NCBI GenBank assembly: GCA_029298735.1 | Contig: JANSLP010000001.1 | Location: 124,001-188,000 of the forward strand | DNA from: Ophiostoma sp. CBS 140.51 | Lineage: Eukaryota; Ascomycota; Sordariomycetes; Ophiostomatales; Ophiostomataceae | DNA: 64,000 bases | Direction: 5' to 3' | In this document: one piece after another, positions 32,800 through 44,657 of the stretch | How positions within the stretch are numbered: the first letter of the stretch is position 1 | Layout: each line of letters starts with the position of its first letter | The notes under the pieces: model-generated | Database searches by the model: none | What the model was told of the DNA's origin: nothing | What the model saw: only the letters and a program-made list of their open reading frames with translations | Program-made: the position numbers and the translations under genes

Positions 32800-34624
32800 A
32801 TGGGTGTTCTCAACCAGAAGGTGACCTTCAAAGTCGCGCCACCAAAGATCCGGAAGATACCTATCAGAGTCGAAACCCCGGAGCCAAAGCCCAAGGCGCA
32901 GTCCCGCAGCTCTGCACCCCCGACGATTAGCAGGAGCAGTGCAGGCCAGAGCAGCAGCCGTCCGGGCGAAAGCAACGGCTACAATAGCTCGCGGAGCAGC
33001 AAGACCTTGTCTGCGTCACCACGCACGTCCACCTCCCCGACCAGCCGCAACGGCAACAGCCGCGACCGCGCAAGCCAGTCCCCCTACCCAGCCTCGGACA
33101 GAAATGGCGGTGACCGCAAACGCAAGCTGGCAAACAGGCCAACACACCGGGCGTCGCCAGCCGTCAGCGACCGCATCGAGTTTGGCAACGACTCCGACAC
33201 AGGCGACGACGACTGGGAAGCATCTTTGCGCGAACGGGAGCACCGGAAGCGGAAACGGATAAACGGGAGCGAGCATGTGGACCTCAACCGACAGCTTGTC
33301 CACCCCGCCCTCCGGGAAACACTGCCGAAGACCCAAAAAGGCGACGACGACCACGACGAGACGAAGAAGACCGACACGAAAGACGGCGAGAGCAAGGTCA
33401 AGGATATCAACGCCGAAGACGGCGCAAAGAAGGTGGAGAAGTTGGAACTCGTCGGGCGCGATCTTAGGAAGCTGAGGATCATTCACGCCAAAGACGTTGC
33501 TTCGCTTGCGCTGAAGTGCGCGCCAGCCCTAAATGCTCCGGAAGACGAGGTTTCGGTGGAATTGCAATACCCCGGGTCACGACACAGAGAAAGGTAAGAA
33601 TCACTCGCTCGACAGGCAATAAAATGCCGGGTAAAATGTGCGTGTGCGGTTCTATTAATATGGTTGCTAACGAAGGTCATTTTGCTTATATAGTTACGAG
33701 CTGGTCTGGGGAAAAGACAAGATCGACGTGGTAAATGACATCAAGACGACCATCAAGCACATCGCCGAGGTCTATTTAACCGACGAGCAAGCCAAGCCAT
33801 TCACCGACAAAACGGCAGGAATCATACGGCAGCTGGAGCGTGCCTCCAGCGACACGATCAATGACTACAAGATGTTCAAGTCTGCGCTGAAAGACTTCAA
33901 CAGAAGGTTGCTCGCGATGCACAGCGATGGCACAATAGCTGCCAACCTCGCCAAGAGACATGACCTTCCCCAACACTTTGTGGCATTTGTCCTCCGCCAA
34001 GTGTACGACCGTACCGTTGCGCCAAAAGTCGAACTTCTTAACAAATATCAGAACGGCTCCGACAACGTGTATGGTGAGCTCCTGCACCCATTCGTCACGA
34101 ATATTCTCGTGGACAGGCTGCAGATGACCTCGGGTCAGGTGTTCGTCGATCTCGGTTCGGGCGTCGGCAACGTGGTCCTACAGGCGGCGTTGGAGATTGG
34201 CTGTGAGAGCTGGGGATGCGAGATGATGGAGAACGCATGCAATATAGCCACCGAGCAAAAAAAGGAGTTTGCTGAACGCTGTCGTCTTTGGGGCATTGCA
34301 CCTGGCAAAGTCCATCTCGAACGGGGCGATTTTCGTCACAACGCGCCCATCCTGGCTGCGTTAAAGAGGGCCGATGTCGTCCTTGTCAACAACAAAGCAT
34401 TCACATCGCAGCTGAACGATGACCTTGTGCGAATGTTTCTCGACTTCAAGGAGGGATGCAAGATCGTGTCTCTTAAGAGCTTCGTGCACGACCACAAGAG
34501 TGCCGCACACAACATCAACGACGTCGGAACCCAAATCCTAGATGTCGAGATGTTAAGATACCCGGCAGGCTATGTCAGCTGGGCGGATTCAGCTGGTGAT
34601 TTCTGTATTTCGACCCGCCATTAA
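32800..34624 (+). CDS. dot1: Histone H3 lysine-79 methyltransferase Dot1
   Basis: Two exons (32800-33593 and 33694-34624; 100-nt intron with a weak branch site) encode 574 residues. The C-terminal catalytic domain starts near residue 265. The SAM-binding motif VDLGSGVGN is at about 416-424, followed by GCESWGCEMMENACNIA, which contains the acidic motif II, and by ADVVLVNNKAFTSQLNDDL. These are the DOT1 landmarks. The enzyme mono-, di- and trimethylates H3K79 on nucleosomes in telomeric silencing and checkpoint control, and its action links functionally with the Rad9 pathway. The first 260 residues are disordered, Ser/Arg-rich then Lys/Asp-rich, as in yeast Dot1, where the charged tail binds nucleosomes. 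It is convergent with atg16. Confidence 0.95.
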
Positions 34625-34957
34625 CGTGGCCGTTTTGTGGGAGTGAGTTCGCGTTTCCTGTGTATCATAATTAGACTATTGCTTCTTGGCATACATGTAT
34701 TATTTGGTTATTTTATATTCTTTTGGCAGCGTTGGGGTATTGGTCGGGTATTCCGCTTTGTTGGCTAAACGCGGGATAGGAGGGTGTTATTTTTCTTTTC
34801 TTTTTTCGTTTTGTTTGTTTCGCCTTCAGCAAGCTTGGATAGAAAACAAAGATGCAGCATGTCTTACCGTTTAGAAATACCACTGCATTTGTTAAAGCAA
34901 AACTTAGACTTCAGAAGTTTAAAATATGTTTCGGCGACATGAACGTGTCGGCTTCCG
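34625..34957. other. Convergent intergenic region dot1 / atg16
   Basis: 333 bp, T-rich, with 3' ends of both genes and no other feature seen. Confidence 0.6.
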
Positions 34958-35716
34958 TCAAGGGCTCTTCTTGGCGATGAACGGCTCGTTGGCAAGATTC
35001 ATAGCCTCTGCCTCCTGCCCCATGCGCCGCATCCAGCGGTCCACGAGGTCTTTGTTCTCCTTCTTGATCTTATCCCTCTGCTGCTCAGCGATATTGAGTT
35101 GCAGGTTCAGGGCGATAAGCTCATCTTGTACGTCCTAGAGTATCATGGTCAGCGTCGTCCACTTGCGTCTGTCTGCCTGAATATACCACTTGGAGCCTTG
35201 ATAGTCATACCTCGACCAGTTTTGACTTTCCACGAAGTTCTTCATCTCTATCTCGCACTTTTATTTGTAGGGCGTTGCGCTCGGCCGTCATAGATCGTAT
35301 GCTCCGCGCGTCGCTTTTCGTTTTTGTGCGTAGGGTCTCAAGCTCCTCTTCTGCCGCCTTGAGGCGCGACTGGAACTTCCCCTGAGAACGTAGAGCTTCG
35401 GCAAGATCGACTCGAAGCTGCGCGTCTGGTGTTCCTGGGCCGGTGTCGCCATCATCACGGCGTTCGCTCGTGGGTGCCGCGGTGCCTGGGGAGGATCGTA
35501 GGAGCTCGTTCTCGGCCTGCAATGCAGCCACCTGGTCTTGTAATGTAGCACCTATACAATGCAAGGTTCACAGTCATTAGCCAAGAAAAGACATTCGAAT
35601 GGATGCAAAAGAATCGTCAAAGTCAACTCACAAGCTGCGATTAGCAAGCTGTTGGCTGGATCGGTCGCATCGGCAGCCTCGATCGAGGACATGTACTCAT
35701 CTCGCCAGTTTGGCAT
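34958..35716 (-). CDS. atg16: Autophagy protein Atg16
   Basis: Three exons (35716-35632, 35551-35211, 35134-34958) encode 200 residues. Atg16 joins Atg5-Atg12 to form the E3-like complex that lipidates Atg8 at the phagophore membrane. The N-terminus MPNWRDEYMSSIE is the Atg5-binding helix. The long middle is a coiled coil (LQDQVAALQAENELLR, LKAAEEELETLRTK) used for dimerisation. The conserved end, IKVRDRDEELRGKSKLVE then DVQDELIALNLQLNIAEQQ and DLVDRWMRRMGQEAEAMN, is diagnostic of fungal Atg16. The introns are 80 and 76 nt. It shares a 441-bp divergent promoter with vps16. Confidence 0.95.
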
Positions 35717-36157
35717 CCTGGCGGTTGTTTGTGTGGGGGAGAGAGGGTAGCGACAGATTGTGTCGTGGGAGTTCAGTTCATGTCTCACAGCAAAAAAAGG
35801 AGGCAATGTTTTGACCTTCGCTCGAGGCGGAAGTCAAAAGTGGACATGTCGTCGGTCGCAGACTGGGAAGGAAGGGCGAGACTTTAGCGGCCGCGCATTA
35901 GTGGACCACTGACGTTGTGCCCCTCACTGCCGCCTGATGGAGAAATCAATCTCCCTGTGACTGCCTGCACGTGCCACTAAAGACCAAGCTCCACGGGGTC
36001 CCGATTACAGCGTGCGAAATAGCTGCCACTCCCAGCCTTGGCCAAGCTCCATTGCACCAGGCGGCCGTTGTAATCAATCGATCAATCGCCAACTTGCAAC
36101 TCCAACTCTACAACCATCAACGAACGAACAAATCCCACAATGGGACAATGAGCCGCG
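35717..36157. promoter_or_regulatory. Divergent promoter atg16 / vps16
   Basis: 441 bp between two start codons of genes acting on autophagosome and vacuole. It contains a CACGTG at 35968-35973 near the middle. No other gene is seen. Confidence 0.6.
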
Positions 36158-39014
36158 ATGGACACGACACATCCCACCGCAGGCTGGGAGCAGGTCGGCG
36201 ATAGCTTCTACCGCAAAGTACAGCTCTACACCGCCGTCTTCGACCGTGATCTCGACCTGGACAACTATGCCGTAGCCGGCGCGCCGTATTCGGGAGCCAT
36301 TGCGCTCTGCCGCGATGACAACAAGATTATGGCTTACCGTGGCGGCCAGGCCAGCAAGCCCAGTATCGACATCTACAGTTCAGCGGGCAAACCGATCCGG
36401 AGCATCAGCTGGGACAAAGTCTCCGAGATTCGGGGGCTGGGCTGGTCCGACGACGAAAAGCTGCTCATCGTCACAAAGGACGGTACCGTTCGATGCTACG
36501 TCGATCTCCAGGGAGAGTTCTCGCAGTTCTCATTAGGCAATGGCGCCGAAGAGTACGGTGTCGAGTCATGTCGGTACGTTGGAGCCTGCGAGCTGCTTTG
36601 CTACCCCTTCTTTACTACCTTTCAAGTCTAACCCATGACGTGCCAGCTTCTACGACTCTGGCCTTGTTGCCCTCCTATCAAACAACACTCTCATTACTGT
36701 CAACTCCTACGACGAGCCGCGGCCAAAGGTTCTCGCTGCCTGTCCCGACGGCCGAGTGCACTCTTGGGCCTTAATCCCTCCGAACCATACCCTCTCCCGA
36801 TCCGTCGAAGCCCTTCTCAGCATCAACCAGACAATCTATGTGGTGGATGCCACAGACTGCGAAGACCGGTTCCTCGATGTCGGCCCCTTTGCTCATGTCA
36901 GTGTGTCGCCCAACGGCAAGTTTGTTGGCCTATATACTGAGACGGGCGTCTTGCACGTCGTCACGAGCGACTTCCAAACGCGCCTCAGCGAGCACCGCTC
37001 CAAGTCCAAGATCCCACCCAAATATCTGCAGTGGTGCGGCAACGATGCCGTCGTCATTGCATGGGAGGACGAGGTGCATATTGTTGGCCCGGGTGGCTCT
37101 CTGGCCAAGTTCTACTACGATTCTAGAATCCACATCATCCAGGGTGAGTTCGCATGCTACGGCCTTCTACGTTGATAATGACAATTTTGTGGGAATATGC
37201 TAAATTGCATAGATATCGACGGTGTACGGGTGATCACAAATAATGTTTGTGAATTCCTGCAAAAGGTGCCGGACGTCACCGAGGAGGTCTTCCGCTTTGG
37301 TGCGGAATCACCGGCCTCCATCCTCCTTGACGCCGTCCAACAACTCGAGATGCAGTCGCCCAAGGCAGATGACAACATCCAGCTCATCCGGCCAAACCTC
37401 ACAGAGGCTGTTGACACCTGTGTATGTTCCCTACTGCCTCCATTTTCTCCAGTGCTCAATTTCTAACTCATCCTTCAGGTCAACGCGTCAGGTCAGGAAT
37501 ACAATGTCCACTGGCAAAAGCAGTTGCTCAAAGCTGCTTCCTTCGGCAAGTCCGTCCTGGATATATATAACAGCGACGACTTTGTTGACATGTGCGACAC
37601 GTTGCGCGTTCTCAACGCTGTACGGTACTACGAGGTCGGCCTCCCACTTTCCTACGATCAGTACCAGCGCCTCGGTCCAGACAGTCTCATTGAACGTCTC
37701 CTTAGCCGCCACGAATACCTGTTAGCCTTGAGAATTGCAGGTTATCTTCACCTACCCACCGACAAAATCTACGTCCACTGGGCATGTGCCAAGGTTCGTA
37801 CTGGTTCAGAACCCGACGAGGCTCTCTGCCAGATAGTTATCGACCGCCTGGCTGGCAAGCCGGGCATCTCATTCGAAGAGATTGCACGGGCTGCATATGA
37901 CGAAGGACGTGGCCGTTTGGCAACAGAACTGCTCAACCATGAACCTCGTGCAGGCCGCCAAGTCCCGCTACTTCTCAGTATGGAAGAGGACGAGCTGGCT
38001 CTAGACAAGGCCATTGAGTCCGGCGACACAGACTTGACGTACTTTGTCATTGAGAAGATGCGGCGCAAGTTACCGCTGGCGGCCTTCTTCCAGACAGTCA
38101 ACAGCCGGCCTGTGGCGACCGCGCTGGTCGAGTCGGCAGCAATTCGCGACGGCGACAACACGCTCCTAAAGGACATGTACTACCAGGACGACAGACGGCT
38201 GGCGGGTGCCTCCGTCTTCATCCGCGAGGCTCTCCGGCAACCGGATAGCCGAACGGCGTCCGACAAGCTGGTGCTCGCGGCAAAGCTGCTGGCGGACAAC
38301 CAGAAGGAGAGTGCCTTTGAGCTGGGCGCGCTCAAAGAGGCAACAACATTGCTACGCATGCAAGAGGCCTTTGACCGTGACCTCACAGATTCCTTCACGG
38401 GCCTAAGCGTGAACGAGACCATGTTCAAGCTGATCCGGCTTGGCTACCACGGCCGCGCCAAGAAGTTGCAAAGCGAGTTCCACGTTCCCGAGCGTGTGGC
38501 TTGGTGGATTAGGTATGTACCACGTGAGAGCTGGACAGAGACCTGCCCGTCCCCTCCCATTCTCAGATACGTTGGTGCTTTGTGACCGTGTCTAACATTG
38601 TGTTCCTTCTAGACTTCGAGCTCTTGTGGCAAAACGCGACTGGAACGAGATTGAAGACATAGCCAAGGCCAAGAAAAGCCCCATTGGCTGGGAGGTAAGC
38701 CTAACACACCACAGCGTCCCACGAACGATCGACTTGCTAACGATTCGTCCCAATATTTATAGCCATTTTTCAATCTTGTCCTCCAGGCAGGCAATGCTCG
38801 TGTAGCAGCCGTCTTTGTGCCCAAATGCACTGGCCTGGAACCTGGGACAACCATTTCGATGTACGAGAAATGCGGCATGAAGGTCAAGGCTGCACAAGAG
38901 GCCGTTAAGATCAAAGATGCCGAAGCGTGGAATAGGCTGCTGGAATCTGCCGGGCGCGGAACAGCAGAAGGACGAGAGATTGAGCACCTAGGCCATGGCG
39001 TTTTCAAGAAGTAG
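36158..39014 (+). CDS. vps16: HOPS/CORVET core subunit Vps16
   Basis: Six exons (36158-36573, 36647-37143, 37213-37421, 37479-38512, 38613-38694, 38763-39014) encode 829 residues, the normal size. Vps16 is a class C core subunit of the CORVET and HOPS tethers; with Vps33 it drives fusion at endosomes and the vacuole. The N-terminal half is a WD-like propeller (VGDSFYRKVQLY, WDKVSEIRGLGWSDDE, VALLSNNTLITVNSYDEP, PNGKFVGLYTETGVLHVV). The C-terminal half is an alpha solenoid containing the Vps16 C domain (LLAASFGKSV-like helices, WHLPTDKI-type repeat, RAKKLQSEFHVPERVAWWI and RDWNEIEDIAKAKKSPIGWE). The introns are 57-100 nt. It faces atg16 upstream and is convergent with the dma1-like gene. Confidence 0.95.
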
Positions 39015-39702
39015 AGATGCGACACAAAATAGTCTTGAGGACTGTGCTAGCTTGCCGGGTTTGTGCATTTTGTAATTATTTTTTGGAGACTGTTTAGCAT
39101 TTGTGTATCTGTAAGCCTCATTGATTGTATATTCACGTTGCGTCATGACCAGGTTTTGATGGAAGATATCAACACGTTCAATAATATTAAAGCTTTGTCC
39201 AAGTTGATAAAAGACTTAAAGAAACTGTTTCATGAATGTGTGTGTTGTAAACACAAATGCGGGTAAATCAGGTAATATAGGGTGGTGCCGTCTTCAAAAA
39301 AGCGAATGGTATTTGTCAAAACGCCAATGTGAGAGAAAGAAAAGAAAAAAGCGCAGCTATGAAAAAGAAAAAATAGATATCCTCCCATGAATCCAAGTGC
39401 AAATGCAAATGCAAGCAGCTCTCTCGACTCTCCCTGGACTGCCCCCGAGACAATAGGGGGAAAATGAACGATAGAAAAATGCACGCCAAAAATATGCATA
39501 TGGGAGGATGACAGGAGGAAGTTGTGACAGAAAAGGTGATGGAGACATGATGCTAAATCAAAAATCCAATGCGAGCGATGGGATGGGGTGAATAGGAGTG
39601 ATCTTTCAATGCTGCCAATTGCAACCGAGCATTTCGAAAGGCCAAAAGGGGAGGGGGAAAGCAATGCAGGTGCTGTCGTCGCTAAAAAATGCATGTAAAA
39701 AA
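39015..39702. other. Convergent intergenic region vps16 / dma1-like
   Basis: 688 bp of 3' flanking sequence for both genes, A-rich near 39290-39380. A 154-codon minus-strand frame (39230-39694) is an extension of the 3' flank without protein-like features. Confidence 0.55.
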
Positions 39703-42028
39703 CTAATTGCCAAATTGACCAGAGATCTCTGCTGCTGCCGTATCCAGACTACGCATTTCGCCTCGTCGACTATCGATGCTCGCACGGCTGCTGCCTATCC
39801 TAATACCGCTGCCGTCAAACACCCAAGGCCCCGCGTCGTTGCGCGGCGTGATGGGACCCTCGTGGCCTGGGACAGCAACATGGCGCTCGGTAGGTGACGG
39901 CGTACGGGCACTGCCGACACCGCTGCCATTGACAGAAACAGCCGGCGGAGCGTTGGCGATGCTGCTAGCCGAGGGAAACCGACTTCCAGAGGGGATTGGC
40001 ACAGGGTTCGATGTAGCGTGAGAGACATGATTCTCCACCTCAGGTTCTGGCTCGTCGTCTTGCTGTTGCTGTTCTACCAGAAGTTGCCGCTGAAGCCGTG
40101 AATCGAGCTCCTGGCGCTCGTTCCGTTGCTGCTGTGCAAGAGCCGCGGGTTGACTAATCGTCGTCGTCTGCTCGAGATCTTCCATTGGCGAGTCCACCTG
40201 CATGGTCGTGTCACCAATGTCAGCCGTGGCGGCGGTGGCGGCGGCCGGCGCAACACCGGCTCGCTGGTCGCTGGGCGGTCTGGGCTTGACGTGTTGTGCT
40301 GAGCTATCGGCTGCAGCAGATTCGTCTACAGCGGCCACACCACCTTCTTCCTCCTCGATATCCATGTTCTCCCATTCATCTGGCGGGTCTTCAACGTCGG
40401 CTTCAAGATCGACAGCAGCGCGACAATTGGGGCAGATGAAGCTGGGGTACTGAGGCGACTCAAGGAGGGCGCGAATGCACTTGTAGTGCCAGGTATGCGA
40501 GCAAGGTGCAACAAAAAGGCTCTGGCAAGGCTGTGTAGGGAAAAAAAGGTTAGGTATAAGTAACAAAAGAGGTTGAGTGTCACAATGTGTGTGTAGCGGA
40601 GAAACATACGGCAATAGAATTCAAACAAATCGAGCAGTCCTGCGATGATTGTTTTGAGCCGTCGCCCTCTGGCTTGGTCATGTTCCGTAGGCGTTTGTGT
40701 GTTTGGACACTGTGCAGGATGTTGTTAGTTGTGTACGGCAAAGAGTAAGTCGAGGGAAAGGGTTGTTTAACATACTTGAAGGCGTTCAGTTTGCTTTGCC
40801 ATCCGCGGTTCAATTCCACACGCATCTTAACGCAGCGGAAGATCATCTCCTCGCCTCCCTTGAAGTCAATGCCGAGTTGGACAATGTCACCATCGTTAAC
40901 GGGGAATGGTTTGCTCTCCGTGCCAGGCTGACTAAGGCGAATATGGTTCAAGAACGTGCCACTGGAGGACTTGACATCCTTGATGTACCAGCGGTTGTTC
41001 TCGTACCAGAACTCGCAGTGCCGCCGACTGACGACCTTGGACTTGAAGCCGACGTGCGCCGCGGAGGGCACGTTCGCACTGACATTGGGTTGGCTATCCC
41101 GCTCCGAGTACCGTCCCACACGAATAAATTCTTTACCAGTCGGAAGCGTGCGGGACATAGGTGCGAACTTCAGTGACGGGCGAGTGGCACGGGGGTCGTA
41201 AAAGGTCGAGAAGCGGATCGAGGGCAGACTTTCAATATTGGCGGCAGCGCTGCCACCAGCGGTAGCGGCACCAGCGCCGGGCTCGGTGGCCGAGCGTGAC
41301 CGGGTCATGATATTAGCAGCCGGGGTCGTTTGGGGTGAGGAGGCGGCGGCGGCGGCGGCAGATGCCATAGCGTTGGCTGCAGCCAGCGATGCAGCAGCGG
41401 GGCTGGTGTTGCTCGTAGGTGCAGAGGTAGAAGGCAGATCCTGGGAGCGGTAGGCGGCCTGGAGAGACGATACTGCGGGACTCGCGGCAGATGCTGTCGT
41501 TGCTGACACACCGGTCTGATTGCTGTCACCCTGGGATGCAGAGGCTGTGGCGGCAGCGGCGGCGACGGCGTCGGTGCTGCTGAAAGCAGACTGTGACGAG
41601 TTTGTCGAGGTGATGCTGAGCGGGTGCGAGACCGCAGGAACAAGGAAAAGACGGGGATCGACCGCAGAGGAGGAAGTGGACGTCGGTGCAGCCGTAGCAG
41701 ACTGGGTCTGGCGGAGCGGGTACGTTTCGGAGCGCACGAGACCACTGCTTGCAGCCGACGGGGAGGACGGTGAAGGTAGGTTTGAATGGCTGCTATTGTT
41801 GCTGGTGACGACGCTGGTGCTACCAACACTCGTGCTTGCAGGCCCCGCAGAGCTGTGTTCGCGGTTCAGCAAGTGGCTCTGGGTGTAGTTTCGCAGATAG
41901 CTGAGGCCGCGAAGCCGGCTGGTTCGGGAGGTTGGAGATGCGGGCGTCGTTGTTGTTGAAGCAGCGTGAAGACCCTGAGAGGAGGGTGAGGGCGCGGGCG
42001 CAGGCGCTGGTATTGATTGAGTAAACAT
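39703..42028 (-). CDS. dma1: FHA-RING E3 ubiquitin ligase, Dma1/CHFR type
   Basis: Three exons (42028-40776, 40709-40610, 40530-39703) encode 726 residues. Residues 1 to about 280 are disordered (Ser, Thr, Ala, Pro). An FHA domain (about 290-400) follows with the phosphothreonine-binding pattern KEFIRVGRYSERD, KVVSRRHCEFWY and VKSSSGTFLNHIRLS. A RING-H2 finger (about 443-487) has DCSICLNSI, APCSHTWHYKC and ICPNCR. The C-terminal 240 residues are disordered, acidic then Gln-rich. The FHA-RING order is that of fission yeast Dma1, budding yeast Dma1/2 and human CHFR and RNF8, which delay mitotic exit or septation. The second intron is 66 nt, in frame and stop-free, so it could be retained. It is divergent from mas2. 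Confidence 0.93.
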
Positions 42029-42350
42029 GGAGGAGAAAGTGGGAGGGGGGAGGGAAGGAAGGAAAGCGGAGGAGGTAAGAAAGACGGGATCACCACGACA
42101 GGTAAGAGCAGGACTGGCAGTGCGTCGCTGAGATAGCGAAAGGGGGTGGGTTGGTGGTGGGTTTTAGGGGCAGGGAGGGGATGAAAAGGCGGGACGATAG
42201 GCCCAGCAGCACTTGTTAGCGCTGAATGCTGGTGTTGATGACTTGCTGTAGGGTGTTTTGAAGACGCCTATTGGTGCTGATAGCGAAGGAAGGTACGGTC
42301 GATGAGCGCTGAGAAGGGACTGAGACAAGCGCTGAGAAACAACCAGGAAC

Positions 42351-42385
42351 GGCGGCAGCGACGGCGGCGACGGCGGCGACGGCGG
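42351..42385. repeat. Nine-base GGCGGCGAC minisatellite
   Basis: About three and a half tandem units of GGCGGCGAC, with one CAG variant in the first, in the leader region of the dma1-like gene. Confidence 0.8.
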
Positions 42386-42485
42386 TTACAGGGAAAGAAC
42401 TCAGCGCAGTTATTACCAACCACCCAACTTGCGTCAGGTTTTTAGTTGCAAAAGGCTGCAGCCGTCCAGATGAGGCAGAAACTGA

Positions 42486-42503
42486 CACGTGATCGTCCAC
42501 GTG
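42486..42503. promoter_or_regulatory. Paired CACGTG E-boxes, 12 bp centre to centre
   Basis: CACGTG at 42486-42491 and 42498-42503. The six bases between end in TC, as in the inverted copy at 19350-19367, giving the consensus CACGTGNNNNTCCACGTGG. Confidence 0.5.
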
Positions 42504-44373
42504 GACCTGGCGTCAATTGGGAGGGAGGGACGACGTCGGAGACAGCGGATGAGGCAGGGGAGATAAAAATTGAGGCAGGACAAGGTGAGGAAGGCTGTGC
42601 GTCGAAGAAATTGCGAGATGGGAGACAAGGAGAGGTAAAAGGAGAGAAACAGCAGCGGCAGCGTCTACACAGTAGAAACAAAACGGGCAGAGTCGTCAAA
42701 GAAAGGGGCCTCGGGGGTCCAGCACAGGGGACGTCGCTTTAGCGTTTCGGCTTGGTTATGCAGCTGTGGAGGCTGTCAAAGCAGTGAATATGCAGTGGGT
42801 CGAGTGTCAGGTTGTCGAGGCTCAGGTCGAGTTTTGTTTGTTGTCTGCTGTTTGGTGTGTCGTTCGTCAACATCTGAGCACAGGACGGGAAGTTTGCAGT
42901 AGGGACGCAAGGTCCCAGGGCACGGAACGGACTATATCTACTACGACGGACATGGCATTGCAGAAACGAATGCGCATGGCACGGCATTTGTCGACAGAAT
43001 GTGGTGTCTGTGTCTCGCGCATCGGAGTATCTAATTTGCTTTTCGAGTCTCTTTCTCCTTTCGTATTGTATCCTGCCAAAATTGGGTTTGTGCCTACGAC
43101 GTAAGTGCGGAGCAAGCAGCAGGCAAGGAAGGCAAGTGCACCAAGAAGTGGAGTCACGCGGTGTGTCCAGGCCTGTTTGGGGGCAGGAACGGCGGGCGTT
43201 TGCCTGCCAAGTTGGTGTGGAGTGTGCCAAGTTGCCTGCCACGCGCGCCTTCCTCAAGGTGCTGTCCACACCGTAGAGCAGTCTCAATACATTGATTCCA
43301 GCGCCTATTGGGGCCTTTGGGGCCTGGCCGCTCGCAGGCTCCTCGCTTCTCAGGCCTGGCCTGATTCTTCCTTCTTCTTACTTTTTGAAAGGCACGAACA
43401 CAGCCCAAGCCAGACCTGGTCGACGGGGCTGGGGACTCCCAGGCGGCTAGCGAAGTTAGCGGCTAACCGGCCTGAGAAAAGAGGAGACAGCGAGCCAAAA
43501 GAAAGGCAATTGAAAGAGAAAAAGAGGGAAAGACCCAAGACCCAATGACAATTGGGAGGCAAATTCCGACTCGACCAGGCCGGGAACAAGACCGAGATCG
43601 CTGTGAGACGAGGGACGGAGGGTGCAAGACGGAAGGACAGGATGAAGGGGCGAGAAAGAGCACAGGAAACGAGTGAGAAGAGGACAAAAAGAAAGAAAAA
43701 AGAATGGATGAGAAGGCCTCGAAAAGGCGACAAACGAGACGGAGTCAATAACAAGGAATCGCGAATCCCGCCCGAAGCATCGCCGTAGGCAAACAATACG
43801 ACACAATCGAATACTCGTAAAGTACAGCCTGAAGCCGGCGGTGCCGTGTCGGCCTGACAATCTAAATCTGCCAGAATGAACGCATGATCTGCACACAGCT
43901 GTCCGTCTCCCATTGTGTCTCGCAAACCTGCAGAACGAGTGAACAATATGTGCTTCAACCTGCGCCAAATGCACGCCTCTCGTGATGGACGCTTGTGACC
44001 AGCCCGCAGCCTGACAGGCCACCAGTGACGGTGGTCTGGCCTGGTCTGACCCGTGCCTTATCTTTTCAGCCCCATAAAGTCCACACAAGATGGCGTTTAC
44101 AGTCACATGAAATACAATAAACTTTCTTAAGACAAGTGCCAGGGCCTCCTACATCACTTTAACACGTCTTGACGTCGATCTTTGAAAAAGAAAGCTCCGC
44201 ACAGCTCACTCGTTTCTCGTCTTCAAAATAATGTCTCAACGTGAATCATTAAGGGCAATTAAGGGCAGCCTTCTCTGACAGGTCGAAAGAAGGTCGTATT
44301 TATACACACGCACACGTGACCGCGCCTCATAAAATGGGGTCGAGGAGGTCTTAAATGCGCAGCTATGACTGTT

Positions 44374-44387
44374 CTTATCGCTTATCG
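44374..44387. promoter_or_regulatory. Tandem CTTATCG motif upstream of mas2
   Basis: Two directly adjacent CTTATCG heptamers (complement CGATAAG, a GATA-like core), 270 bp upstream of the mas2 start. The same motif recurs upstream of rrp5. Confidence 0.4.
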
Positions 44388-44657
44388 CCGGTGGCCACGC
44401 CCGCACCGCCAATGAGGAAATTTCACAGCGTATGCCGAGCTGTCCCGCCGTCAATAGACGACCGACCCCGGCGATACGTAACAACACTCCACGGGCTTTC
44501 GGGATTCGCCTTCACTCTCAGGACAGCTGTGGTCGACAATTGTTCTACTTTTTTTTTCTCACGAGTCCTCCCTTTGCATGCATTCCTACTGAGCAACACT
44601 TTCTGTCGCTCGTTCCCTCCTCCTCCCTTGTCGTCCCCCTCCTCCTCATAGTGCAAA

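Larger units (their letters stand above)
42029..44657. promoter_or_regulatory. Divergent upstream region dma1-like / mas2
   Basis: 2.6 kb between two start codons. It holds a GAC-GGC-GGC minisatellite (42351-42385), a paired CACGTG element (42486-42503), four copies of CCAGGCC or its complement (43167, 43321, 43353, 44038), a repeated TGCCAAGTTG (43205-43214 and 43225-43234), a CACGTG (44313-44318) and tandem CTTATCG (44374-44387). Minus-strand frames of about 200 codons near 43350-44106 overlap one another and were rejected. Confidence 0.5.

Noticed and set aside
39230..39694. 154-codon minus-strand frame after the dma1-like stop
   Set aside because: Lies in the 3' flank, rich in Phe, His and Ser from pyrimidine-rich DNA; no homology recognised.
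43350..44106. Two overlapping minus-strand frames of about 200 codons
   Set aside because: They read the same C/T-rich DNA in different frames, and neither has conserved features.
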